Below are positions 12,880 through 24,600 of a DNA stretch of 64,000 bases, piece by piece. The notes beneath the pieces are model-generated. The model made no database searches, was not told the DNA's origin, and saw only the letters and a list, made by a program, of their open reading frames with translations. Where the stretch lies: positions 949,001-1,013,000 of the forward strand of contig JAODUO010000114.1 of the NCBI GenBank assembly GCA_025642075.2, given 5' to 3'. Source of the DNA: Ridgeia piscesae. Taxonomy: Eukaryota > Annelida > Polychaeta > Sabellida > Siboglinidae. Made by a program: the position numbers and the translations under genes. Within the stretch, counting starts at the first letter, position 1; each line of letters begins with the position of its first letter.

Positions 12880-14960
12880 ATAAAATCTTGACGAAAACGC
12901 ATGAGTGGAAGATAGCTGAAATAGGAAATTGCAACAGTGACATGTCACGTTGTATGGGGTCCACCCACACATAACCACACAACTGCGGTGGGTAAAACCA
13001 ATAGTAAATCATCCAGGAAACATCAACATATACAACGAGATTACGCCGACTTAGCGCGGCACTGGTCGATCCCACACCGATAGGAGAGACATTTCCGTCG
13101 ACTCCACGCAAGAATGTTAATCGCGTTCTGCGTGGATGAGTAACTCAACCTGCTGGCTGGCGGGAAGTCACCCGCTGTGTTTTATCTCCCTGTCGTTTTA
13201 TCTCTTGCCTCGACGAAAACTTTGTTTTCTCCAAACGGAAACGTCTTTCCCGTCCGCCGCCCTGAGTTTGTAGTTTCGGTTCAGATCGGTTTCAACTTTT
13301 ATGCACGGCGAGGCGTCTAAGCCGACATTTAGTAACACCCGGTAATGGCAGTTTGGCAGCGGAATGGTCAGCCCGCGATCGGAAATGTCGGCGTTTTATC
13401 GTCTGTGTTTGGGTTGAAATACTTTCCGCGTGTCGGTCTGAACAGCTGGCTCAAGTTAAAGCTGCCAAGATAAGATCGCGCGAGGTGAAACAAATGCGAA
13501 GCAATATTGGGCAACATAGTACATGTGGCCTACAAGGTTTACTGCAGTGTATTACCCACAGGCAGCGTGATTTGCTGAAACTTGAAAGCAAAAATGAACA
13601 AGAAACTGTTTGACGACGTGCTGCAAATTACTATGAACATACAATGTGTTAATTTTTCAGAATGTTCAGTTTGACATCAGAGAAAAGTGTTTAAATGTTG
13701 CGTCTCTTTCTAGCGAGGTGCGCCCTGAGCGCAATCATTCCGGCTGGACTGTATCGCGATTCCCAGACGTCTGCCGCTCACGGCAAACGCAGCACCTAGA
13801 CAAGGGGACTGGGGCCAAAGATGCTAACTTGTCAACTTACCCGCGCACGCAAGGAAACACGCGGCAACAAACACCGCCACCAGCCAACCCGTTCTTGTCT
13901 TCTCCATCGCTGTGAGATCGCCGTGTGAGGACAAAAGAGCACGTTTCCGCAACAGCTATCCGACTGTCTCCGTCTAGCTCGCTTCTTCCCTGCACAAGAC
14001 GTCGTCTCACCGGCCGGCTTTTCCACGCACCCCGTTCGCTGCCTCGTGACTTTCGCGCAGGCGGCCGATGGTAATCGAAAACCGAGAGCTGAAGACCACG
14101 TGACCCGTCCTCAGCCTCCTGCTCGCTTGGCGCATTAGCATGGGAGGGGCACGCGGGCTACTCGAGGCCAGACTGTAGCGTTTCTCGTCCTTCGCTTCAT
14201 GACGCGCAGTAGATATTTCAGATAGGCAATATGCGACCAATATCGCGCACGCGAGAGTGATTACTGCTATGCAAGTCATATACGTTTTCTATAGTTGCAT
14301 GTAGTTATGTAACCTATTTTAGTGGGCTCATAATATCTAGTGTGAAAACGCAACACTTCTAAGGAAATGGTATCGCCGTCAGTTTGGTAGCGACTGTCGT
14401 CTGCTTCTTTCAAATTTGATAAAAAAATCGAAGAAATGCATCGTGCACAGATTATCGGGAAGTGGGCGCCCGTCACTTAGCTGCGAAGAGCATTGCCATT
14501 GGACAAATGAGTGGGCGATTTTCATTCAACTGCAACTTTGCAGTTTTTTACCCGAGCGAGAAAAAACGCGCCGTTAGATAACGCGCGCGCATGCAACTTG
14601 CAACTTTCCGCGATGTAGTCTAGTCTGGGTCACGCCAGAGCAAACGCGCCGACTCGATGTCTCCGTCAATCATCACACGAAACATTCCAGGAAGGTCGTC
14701 AATTTTCGCCAGCGCTTCCCTCTGTCTGTACGCGCTCGACGCCAAATATGGACGAGCTGTTTATGACGCCGGCATTTGTTTATGCAGCGAAAAGTGTACG
14801 TCATCTTCTTTCGATCGTGTGGAACTGTCTATAGTCGATTGGGATTGGCTGCTCGGATTGTCAACCACGATGTCGCAGTGTCCATCCTCCTTCACAACAT
14901 CTGTTCTTCTGATTGACGCCATGTCCACTGCCTCATTCGCCTGTCTATTGCGTCCTCCAC
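12880..14960. promoter_or_regulatory. CpG-rich region, possible promoter/CpG island
   Basis: This stretch has far more CpG than the rest of the window: GCGCGC, CGCGCG, TCGCGC and repeated CGTC/GACG words. It also carries inverted CCAAT boxes (GATTGGGATTGGC at about 14837; CCATTGGAC at about 14494). It ends where repeats begin at 14967. Such islands usually mark promoters, but I could not tie one to a gene on either strand. Confidence 0.35.
14012..14279 (-). CDS. Candidate first exon of a secreted protein (unverified)
   Basis: A - strand ORF inside the CpG-rich region starts with a signal-peptide-like stretch, MTCIAVITLACAILVAYCLS, followed by a polar part with a dibasic DEKRYS site. The frame stays open to a good splice donor, GCCGGCCG then GTGAGACG, near 14012. 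No downstream exon or family was recognised. Start context is weak (TATATG). It may be a chance ORF in GC-rich DNA. Confidence 0.18.
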
Positions 14961-14966
14961 AACATG

Positions 14967-15541
14967 CAGGGCTCGAAATTCCTGTTGTTCCCTAGCCAGT
15001 TACAACTGGATTTTCCACCGGACAAGTGAAATGTCTACTACTTGTCCGTGGTACAACATAGCTGTTTGAAGACAGAATTTGTAATAATTACTTAATTGTG
15101 TGCTAGCTATAACATTTCACATAATTATAGTAAATGTCTTCAGTAAATGTACTTCTCTCAGTAAAAAACACAAAAGTAAACAAACGATATCATATTAGCA
15201 TTTCAATACAATTTTCTCGGTAAATAGACACAAAACTTAACAAAACGAGAGCATATTATAACATTTCAACACAAGTATGTGTTCTCTGATTGTCTTCACA
15301 ATATCATCTCCACGTCTCCATCTACATATTTATAGTAGAGCATCATCATACTAGTGCATAACGGCTACATGTGTTAGTGTTACAAAAGTTATTTAAATTG
15401 GCAGAAATTTATTTAGTTACAGAGAAGTAGGGTTTTAAATTCATTTGTTCTTGGGACAAGTAAATTGTAGCACGGAAAAGTGAACTTTTGCTTATACTTG
15501 TTCGCTGAATAAGTAGATAATTTGACGAATTTCGAGCCCTG
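14967..15541. mobile_element. 575-bp inverted-repeat element, hAT-like termini
   Basis: Perfect 14-bp terminal inverted repeats, CAGGGCTCGAAATT and AATTTCGAGCCCTG, bound an AT-rich interior with no coding capacity. The CAG...CTG ends resemble hAT elements (inference). No 8-bp duplication is visible. The flanks are degenerate units of the minisatellite at 15545, so it seems to have inserted into or beside that array. Confidence 0.75.
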
Positions 15542-15544
15542 CTA

Positions 15545-17705
15545 GCTCTGTCACCTCCCTATCTCTCCTCACATGATGCCCTATGCATTGCGTCCTCCTC
15601 CACAACCTCTGTCACCTCCCTATCTCTCCTCACATGATGCCCTATGCATTGCGTCCTCCTCCACAACCTCTGTCACCTCCCTATCTCTCCTCACATGATG
15701 CCCTATGCATTGCGTCCTCCTCCACAACCTCTGTCACCTCCCTATCTCTCCTCACATGATGCCCTATGCATTGCGTCCTCCTCCACAACCTCTGTCACCT
15801 CCCTATCTCTCCTCACATGATGCCCTATGCATTGCGTCCTCCTCCACAACCTCTGTCACCTCCCTATCTCTCCTCACATGATGCCCTATGCCATTGCGTC
15901 CTCCTCCACAACCTCTGTCACCTCCATGTCTCTCCTCACCATGACACCATGTCCATTGCATCCTCCTCCACAACCTCTGTCACCTCCATGTCTCTCCTCA
16001 CCATGCCACCGTGTCCATTACGTCCTCCTCCACAACCTCTGTCACCTCCATGTCTCTCCTCACCATGCCACCGTGTCCATTACGTCCTCCTCCACAACCT
16101 CTGTCACCTCCATGTCTCTCCTCACCATGCCACCGTGTCCATTACGTCCTCCTCCACAACCTCTGTCACCTCCATGTCTCTCCTCACCATGCCACCGTGT
16201 CCATTACGTCCTCCTCCACAACCTCTGTCACCTCCTTGTCTCTCCTCACCATGCCACCGTGTCCATTACGTCCTCCTCCACAACCTCTGTCACCTCCATG
16301 TCTCTCCTCACCATGCCACCGTGTCCATTACGTCCTCCTCCACAACCTCTGTCACCTCCATGTCTCTCCTCACCATGCCACCGTGTCCATTACGTCCTCC
16401 TCCACAACCTCTGTCACCTCCATGTCTCTCCTCACCATGCCACCGTGTCCATTACGTCCTCCTCCACAACCTCTGTCACCTCCATGTCTCTCCTCACCAT
16501 GCCACCGTGTCCATTACGTCCTCCTCCACAACCTCTGTCACCTCCATGTCTCTCCTCACCATGTCACCGTGTCCATTACGTCCTCCTCCACAACCTCTGT
16601 CACCTCCATGTCTCTCCTCACCATGCCACCGTGTGCATTACGTCCTCCTCCACAACCTCTGTCACCTCCATGTCTCTCCTCACCATGTCACCGTGTCCAT
16701 TACGTCCTCCTCCACAACCTCTGTCACCTCCATGTCTCTCCTCACCATGTCACCGTGTCCATTACGTCCTCCTCCACAACCTCTGTCACCTCCATGTCTC
16801 TCCTCACCATGCCACCGTGTCCATTACGTCCTCCTCCACAACTTCTGTCAACTCCTTGTCTCTCATCACCATGCCACTGTGTCCATTACGTCCTCCTCCA
16901 CAACCTCTGTCACCTCCATGTCTCTCCTCACCATGACACCATGTCCACTGCATCCTCCTCCACAACCTCTGTCACCTCCTTGTCTCTCCTCACCATGCCA
17001 CCGTGTCCATTACGTCCTCCTCCACAACCTCTGTCACCTCCTTGTCTCTCATCACCATGCCACTGTGTCCATTACGTCCTCCTCCACAACCTCTGTCACC
17101 TCCATGTCTCTCCTCACCATGACACCATGTCCACTGCATCCTCCTCTACAACCTCTGTCACCTCCTTGTCTCTCCTCACCATGCCACCGTGTCCATTACG
17201 TCCTCCTCCACAACCTCTGTCACCTCCTTGTCTCTCGTCACCATGCCACTGTGTCCATTACGTCCTCCTCCACAACCTCTGTCACTTCCATGTCTCTCCT
17301 CACCATGACACCATGTCCACTGCATCCTCCTCCACAACCTCTGTCACCTCCTTGTCTCTCCTTACCATGCCACCGTGTCCATTACGTCCTCCACAACCTC
17401 TGTCACCTCCTTGTCTCTCATCACCATGCCACTGTGTCCATTACGTCCTCCTCCACAACCTCTGTCACCTACATGTCTCTCCTCACCATGACACCCTGTC
17501 CATTACATCCTTCTCCACAACCCCTGTCACCTCCATGTCTCTCCTCACCATGACACCCTGTCCATTGCATCCTCCTCCACAAGCCCTGTCACCTCCATGT
17601 CTCTCCTCACCGTGACACCCTGTCCATTGCATTCTCCTACACAACCTCTGTCACCTCCATGTCTCTCCTCACCATGACACCCTGTCCATTGCATCCATCC
17701 TCCAT
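15545..17705. repeat. 62-bp minisatellite, about 35 copies, with higher-order structure
   Basis: The unit is TCTGTCACCTCCATGTCTCT, then CCTCACCATGCCACCGTGTC, then CATTACGTCCTCCTCCACAACC. The first six units are a distinct subtype (CCCTATCTC, CACATGATGCCCTATGCATTGCG). A central block is nearly uniform. From about 16850 a three-unit (186-bp) higher-order repeat appears, marked by TCTCATCACC or TCTCGTCACC at 16861, 17047, 17233 and 17416. The period is not a multiple of three and the unit lacks + strand stops, so frames of up to 595 codons are artefacts. Confidence 0.96.
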
Positions 17706-18944
17706 ATATAACGTACGTATTGTGTTTATACCTTTCAGCTAGGTTTCTTTTGATCATGGAGTTCTAGTGATGTATAGACCTACGTTTGTTGTATTATCTA
17801 CATTTCAGTAGGTGCTACGTGTTTGAAAACACCCTTGAACAGTGTACTATTGTGGAACATGTGGTAAGAACATGTTTACTTGTCGTAGCAGAGAGGGAGA
17901 ATATTCTATTTAGAAATCTCGGGGGCTAACTTCATTCCCCAAGGTGCTACATGAATATAATTACGTATACACGAGTGTCCGATCGAACTTCAAGAGACGG
18001 ACATCCTATGTCCAGTTAGTAGCGCTAGTTAGGCGCTTTGCATGGCTCCTGAGACAGAACTGACCCTGTGTCCTATGACCTTTGTTTGTTTGTCCAAGAT
18101 ATGGAGACGTGCGTAGATCTACACAAACCTTCACTAGTATCGTTCGCGCTAATCCATCCAATGCCCTTTTTTGGCAATGTTGTTTGTCATGGATTTGTCT
18201 AAGAAACAAGACTTGTTACGCAGTGGCAACACGGAAATACACTATAATATAGTTGCTAATAAACTGTTCTTACAACAAAATCATTAATGTTAAATTAATT
18301 TCTCTTGAATTTTCATCGGGTAGACTGCCCTGCAGCCTTGGGGACATTGACTTCACCACAAATGTTGATGGCAAAGGCACAGGATCTCGACAAAGAAGCC
18401 AAAGGATCACAGTTGACCCTATTCAGAAACTGTGTGAACAAACACCCAGTAAAAAACCACCGACGTGGAAAGCCTTGCACTCAGCCCCTAGAAACGAGAA
18501 GTGGAGCTGAATAAGAAATTCAGCAATAGGTCAGCTAATGATGAGCCATAGCGTAGCATAAGTGGAGTAGCTCGTTGAAGCAAGTCGAAGTCCGGGAAGC
18601 AGTTGCGACATCTGGCAAGCAACATTTCGACTTCAAAAGTAGATATGATACCATGCCTGTATTATTGCTATTTGTAAAATGTGTGCTGTGTTTAGCTTTG
18701 GGGCCCACTTTTGCGACCTTCCGTACGTCTATAATAATTGTTAGCTGCGCACACTTGGTGATTAATTCACAGTGGGGTCAACACTATTCTTCTTCTTATA
18801 CTTCATGACCACTTTCATCTCGTTGAAGATTTTGTCAGTTCCGATGTAATTCCATTTTTTTCCTCAGAAACAGAGCACTTTTTATTATCGAATTCAGTGC
18901 ATTTCTTGTGACCAGGGGACCGTTTCACTAACATTTATAAGTGC
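17706..18944. other. Intergenic DNA, no gene recognised
   Basis: Two overlapping frames at 18253-18514 (69-85 codons) have coding-like composition and end in stops. Neither shows a family motif, and there is no clear exon structure. Otherwise AT-rich and unremarkable. Confidence 0.4.
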
Positions 18945-19047
18945 TCTTAGATTTTTATCCATAAAATTGAAAGTTCACTATACGTAAACCAAAAGGAAAA
19001 ATTGCGTTTCACTAACATTTCATCCTGGTTCCGGTCCATAAAAATGC
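18945..19047 (+). repeat. Direct repeat, left copy (TTTCACTAACATTTCAT family)
   Basis: It contains TCCATAAAATTGAAAGTTCA, ACGTAAACCAAAAGGAAAAA, CGTTTCACTAACATTTCATC and TTCCGGTCCATAAAAATGC. It is matched in the same orientation at 20216-20338. The two flank a region with the long TG microsatellite. Whether they are ends of one element or two copies of a repeat is not resolved. Confidence 0.55.
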
Positions 19048-19428
19048 TCATAGAAAAGCAACTTTTAGTTGCAACTAAATTGTATGCAAACCCACTAATG
19101 CATGCAACGGTTGCAGCTATGTTGCAACATTACTCCACTAGGCTGCAACTGGTCTGTTCATACGGTGCAATCTGGTTGCAAGCAATAACTAACTTCATTG
19201 GCAATATGGCCGTCGTCTGACAGCGACGAAGAGCTGCTATTTTAAACTTTTATACAACGACTATATCATAAAAGAAAAAACCTAAAGATCAGAGCACCAT
19301 TTAATCGTCTTGCAGAGTTAGTTTTCCCTATTTTCAAACGAAGGACACCACCAGTAAAAGGCACTAGGGTGAGATTATTCCACCAGGAGAAAGACTCGCA
19401 ATCAACCTGCGTTTCCTCGCAACTAGTT

Positions 19429-19739
<311 letters not shown>

Positions 19740-20215
19740 CTAGGTTAGGGTGGGACATAATACCCAGGCCAGGCGTTGGGACAGGATAATAAATATCGTC
19801 ATACCTGTTAGCTCTATTTAATCCAATATGCCAACATATATCTACAATATGTTAATCAATTGCACTGCGTATATGCTATCGAAATCCCACATGATTCGAA
19901 TAAAATCTGTTTGTGCAATTGTGGTGTGGTTAATGTGTATTGACCTGATGTGGGAGTTTTCCCCTCAGGCTTAGCCTAAAGGTTAGTTCCCGCATGATCG
20001 ATCAGCTGTATCTATCTTAATTTGCCCGCTTGCGATTCACATAATATTTGCATGGTCAGGACACATAATATATGTGAACGTTTCAACTGTATATAATCAA
20101 GTTAATTTATAAACAAATATATTTCCATTTTAGAAAATTATATAAAAACGAAGTTACGATCTCTGTGATTGAACACTTTATTAAAATCATTAAGAGAGCT
20201 GAAATTGACCGATCT

Positions 20216-20338
20216 TGATCCATAAAATCGAATGTTCACTTTACGTAAAACCAAAATGAAAAACTACGTTTCACTAACCAAAATGAAAAACTACGTTTCA
20301 CTAACATTTCATGCTGATTCCGGTCCATAAAAATGCAT
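20216..20338 (+). repeat. Direct repeat, right copy
   Basis: Matches 18945-19047: TCCATAAAATCGAATGTTCA, then AAAATGAAAAACTACGTTTC (this part duplicated in tandem, 29-bp period), then ACATTTCATGCTGATTCCGG and TCCATAAAAATGC. Confidence 0.55.
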
Positions 20339-21608
20339 CTAGAAAAAGACATTTCTAAGAGTACGCCATACCAGTATAATACCACACTTTAAAACAAAGA
20401 TAGGCTGTGTATGATAAACAGGTACTGAGGTCAGCATTCGCAGACATATCCGACAATAATGACATGTCCGACATAATCTTGAGGTGTTAGCCGGACAACT
20501 TTCTAACCGCTTTTCGCCATGCAATGCAAATAAAGTCAACACTTTTACTCTGAAGATCCCATAATGGGGGTCGATCCATAATAAGAGCAGCAATATTGTT
20601 TGAACAACTTGAATTTTACATCCACGACGGAGAGTTGAATAGAGGGTTGGGGTAGGTAGGTAGGTAGGGAGGAAAGGAAATAGACACGGAGGGAGTGTGT
20701 GAGGGGGAAGGTGGAAGGAATTAAACAGCGGGCGGACGGACGCAGTTCTTTCCATCGCGAACAAAAACAAAAGTCGCCATCGTAAACTTTTGAGATGGGA
20801 ATACTCCGATAAAAAACAATCTTCTACGTCGAATATTGTAAACAGAATAACTGCCCATTTCTGGCATTCAATAATACCACCTGATTTGCGGGAAGCGTGC
20901 CAACTCCTTGATATAGGCGTAATTACCATGTTATTTTAATTGTCATCAACACTCAGTCTCAAAGCTTCACGGAAGTCTCGCGCATTATTTTGCGTTTCAA
21001 TTAATTTTCGCACATTCATCTGTTGCTCAGCAAATTACATGGCTACCGAACACACTGAGAGTTTGGACAATCCGACGTAGACCTAAGCTGTGTTGAAATT
21101 CTGGCCTCACTATTGGGTTTGTTCTTTGACAAGAAAATTAAGCTACGTTTTCAATGCGATGTATCCACCACGTGATCGGTCGTCTGGCAAAAACCCACCA
21201 AGCCATAAAAATGCACGTTGAGCGTTCACTATCAAATAGTGTCGCCTCATTGCGGAGTTTGGGTAATCATTCGAAACCGAGGCTCGAAGCGGTAAAGTCG
21301 AAAAAGGGCATTGCCAGTACCACAACATTACGACAACCTGGCTGATTGGTGTTCGATTTATTTATTTAAATGCGTTTTTTCTGTGTTACAATTAGATCTA
21401 AAGTTTATACATTGGAATTTCTCGAAGCCTCCAAAACCCGCGATCAACCGGCATGATGTTCTCGGCGAATAGGCACTTCACGTTGACTGACTGACATTGA
21501 CTAAGGCTAAGGCTAAGCCTAAACGACGCTCAACTTTGCCTAATCGAACTCATCGCGGAATGTGATGTCTGAATAATAAAAGGACTCAACATTGATTCAT
21601 GATTGAAC

Positions 21609-24600
21609 ATGTCTCAGAGACTGAGTCAGACTACTTTGCTGGATGAAGTATCCAGATGGGACCGCCAGACGTGTCAACAGAGACTTGATGATATTCTACC
21701 ACAACTGATTGTATCCTTTAACAAATTTAAGTATTTAATCATCCTTTCAGTCTGACTTTGAATTGCGTACGTCATAAGTGACAAGGAGCCAATATTGGCT
21801 ATTGGGAGGGTAGTCAGCCAGTCTAAAACTTTGCGTAAGCCAGGACAAACCAAGCCCAAGTGGACTTATAATGTTATTTCAATTAATATATTAAACTTCT
21901 TAGACCTAGCTCATAGTAATCTGTGTAAACATCTCCAGTATGAACCTGACAGCACCAACTGAAGATCTTGACGTCATCTCAGTCGGCAAGATATTCCAGA
22001 TACCAACCTCTAGAACAGGAAATCTTTTCTTACTGTGCGACGTACCACTAGTCACTACATATTGGAATGGACTTCTAGAGGCCATTGGCTTAGTGACAAC
22101 TCCCAATCTGCTGCTTCGGTTAGGACTAAGACTTATCATTCCCAGTAAACAATGCCAGCACTCCCTACTGTCCCTCTACCCACCCGACCCCTGGCTGTTA
22201 CGAACAGTGACATTGAAGTTGGTTGGTGATTTGGTGAGAGGGTAGTCATTATTAGTGCTCACTGAATCTTGTACTCTGGCCCTCTTGCAATCTCCATGTC
22301 CTCCTTCAACATAAACATTGCACACAAGTTAATTAATGTTAATAAAATTAAATCAGTTTAACAGCCAATAAAAATGTAACTCTACCATCAACATCCAAAC
22401 ATTATTTGAGTGTAAAACCATGAAGTCAGTTTGTTGTAGAACAATCAACACCAAAAGCGAAACTTGTAGTTTGTTGTAGAACAATCAACACCAAAAGCAA
22501 AACTTGTAAAGGCACCTGCACCTCTGGCATAACCTTTGGGTTTACAAAGTTCCATATGCATTATCATTAGCATTATTTGTCAAAGGATCGGTGACACATT
22601 GCCATGAAATCAAACCAACAAAACCTTAAATTATATGATAATTAAAATGTATTTGATAAAAAAAACCACAAATATTTATTTAGATCTAAGATGTTTAATG
22701 ATTGACAGACTACACAAACTACAATGTTTTTAATATAAAAGTCAATTGGTCAGCAGCACACAGTTCACTTTTTTACATGGAAATTAGTATAATAACTACT
22801 TTGAGCTTTCACTGACAGTGTTTTATTCAGTTTGCAGTGCAAGTTTAAATTATCTTCACCATGAGAATAATAGTTTGTATAACAAGAAGGATTTACAATT
22901 TGTCACATTATCCATAGCAAAACAAATCTTTCTAGATGTGGTTGTAAATCACCGGACAGTTTCTATGTTTCTTACATTAATTTGCTTGTTGTTAGAAATT
23001 AGAATCGTAAAAAAATCTTTTAAAACATGTTTGCTATCATGTAGTTCTGTTTCACCTTACATTTGCTAGAACTATTTCAGTAGTGCGGAAGAAAACATTA
23101 TAAGTAAGTTCACATCAAATTGTATATAAAAATCATGTGCAATGTTTCCCCTGGTTCTGTTCTATTTTTAGAGTTGTAGTATCAGAACCAGTTTAATTTA
23201 TTTTAAGTGATGTTAAGGTGTCATTGTTATATTTTGTGCGTGTGAAGTTAGAAAACTATCACAGAGGAGGCTAGTCAAAGGCTACTCAAGAATCCAGCAA
23301 TCCAGAAAAACGAATGGTATTTCACATTGGCTCAAAACATCCCCACCAATAGTGCCTGTGGGACTTAAAATGTTAAATAAAAAAAATTAAAAACCGCAAT
23401 CATTAACCATCAAATTCGACTGATGTTTATTGTTTACTACGACATTTCCATGACACCAAAATAGTGGCAGTGTGCATTAATACATGTCCCCATTCCTTAT
23501 GTGGCACCACTGTGGTAGTATTTCCTCACATGTTGCATAGGGAACGACCAACTTACCACACAATGTTTTACAGGGACATTGTAAACTTACATGATCGTAT
23601 CTGACACTAACAATTGGTTGTATTCAGACTAAAGTCATCTGAGCACTGTAAACCTGCAAAAATTGTGTGGTGGATCCATGAATCCAACACTTATGATCCT
23701 TAAAATTGTTCACACTGTAAAATGTTGTCTAATCCAAATTCAGCAATAATTGTAATAAGCAAGATGTTTATTTCTAGCAGTGTGTTTTGGAGCCATCAAA
23801 ACTTTGCCCTGTGTCTGTTTGTTCATCCATTTCATGTCCGCATAATATTTATTTTAGATGTTCTGCAAGTGCTGTTCCAAGCAGTTCTGCCAGCTGTCTC
23901 TACAGACAGGCTGGAGGAATGTATTCTGTCAAAAGTTTCTGGCAAGGTAATCATTTTCGAGCTACCAACATCTACAGCTAATCCAGAATGTACATGTACA
24001 AACTTGTAATGAAATCTAAGTATTATATAATTTAAATAGACTTCAAAAGTGGTATTAATTATATTATAATTAATTGGAAAATAGTTCTACATTATTCTAT
24101 ACTTGGTAAATATTTTCATGATTGGTGCATAAACTGCATTTAATTATTATTTGTTTGTAGGTGACAGAACAGTTTGAGAACATTTTGGGAAGACTTTTAG
24201 ATGCGACCAGCATGCAACTGGAATCTGTTCTTGCAGACTTACAGGTGGGTAGAAATGTATGTTAGTTTAAATTATTTGTTTGTAGGTGACAGAACAGTTT
24301 GAGAACATTTTGGGAAGACTTTTATTCCAGTTGGTCGCATCGACCAACTGGAATCTGTTCTTGCAGACTTACAGGTGGGTAGAAATGTATGTTAGTTTAT
24401 ATAAACTTACAGTGACGCCTCGTCACGGAGCCACAAGTCCAAGGCATCTGCCCAACCACATATTTTTATCTATCCAGAAACGAAAGGTATCCATCCAGAT
24501 GTCTTGTGGATGGGTCTTTGGATAAAGCTATGCTCTAACTTTAACTTCAGACCAACAAAACATAGCTTAGTCTGAAGGTGTCAAAATGTTGCAACATCAC

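Noticed and set aside
15766..17615. Three overlapping + frames of 369-595 codons (HYVLLHNLCHLHVSPHHAT-type repeats)
   Set aside because: All three phases are open only because the 62-bp minisatellite unit has no stop and a non-multiple-of-three period. No coding signature.
18253..18514. Two overlapping short frames with coding-like composition
   Set aside because: No motif, no agreed frame, and no splice-linked partner exons.
20339..20929. 196-codon - strand ORF
   Set aside because: Composition is uneven (PPHTLPPCLFPFLPTYLPTP from a G-rich tract), there is no recognised motif, and its end overlaps the dispersed repeat at 20216-20338. It may be chance; kept out of the gene list.
21906..21970. 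Possible inverted FIRRM exon 2 on the - strand (FILEMFTQITMS resembles human ILKIIVEMFLPHMNH)
   Set aside because: The true counterpart of that segment is the exon at 23858 (VLQVLFQAVLPAVSTDRLEE). The likeness is short and better explained by a LINE end.
23081..23103. 23-bp microexon candidate with good splice sites (TATTTCAG ... GTAAGT) as the missing FIRRM exon
   Set aside because: Joined in phase after 21710 it begins with TAG, its length is not 3n+1, and its residues do not resemble the family.
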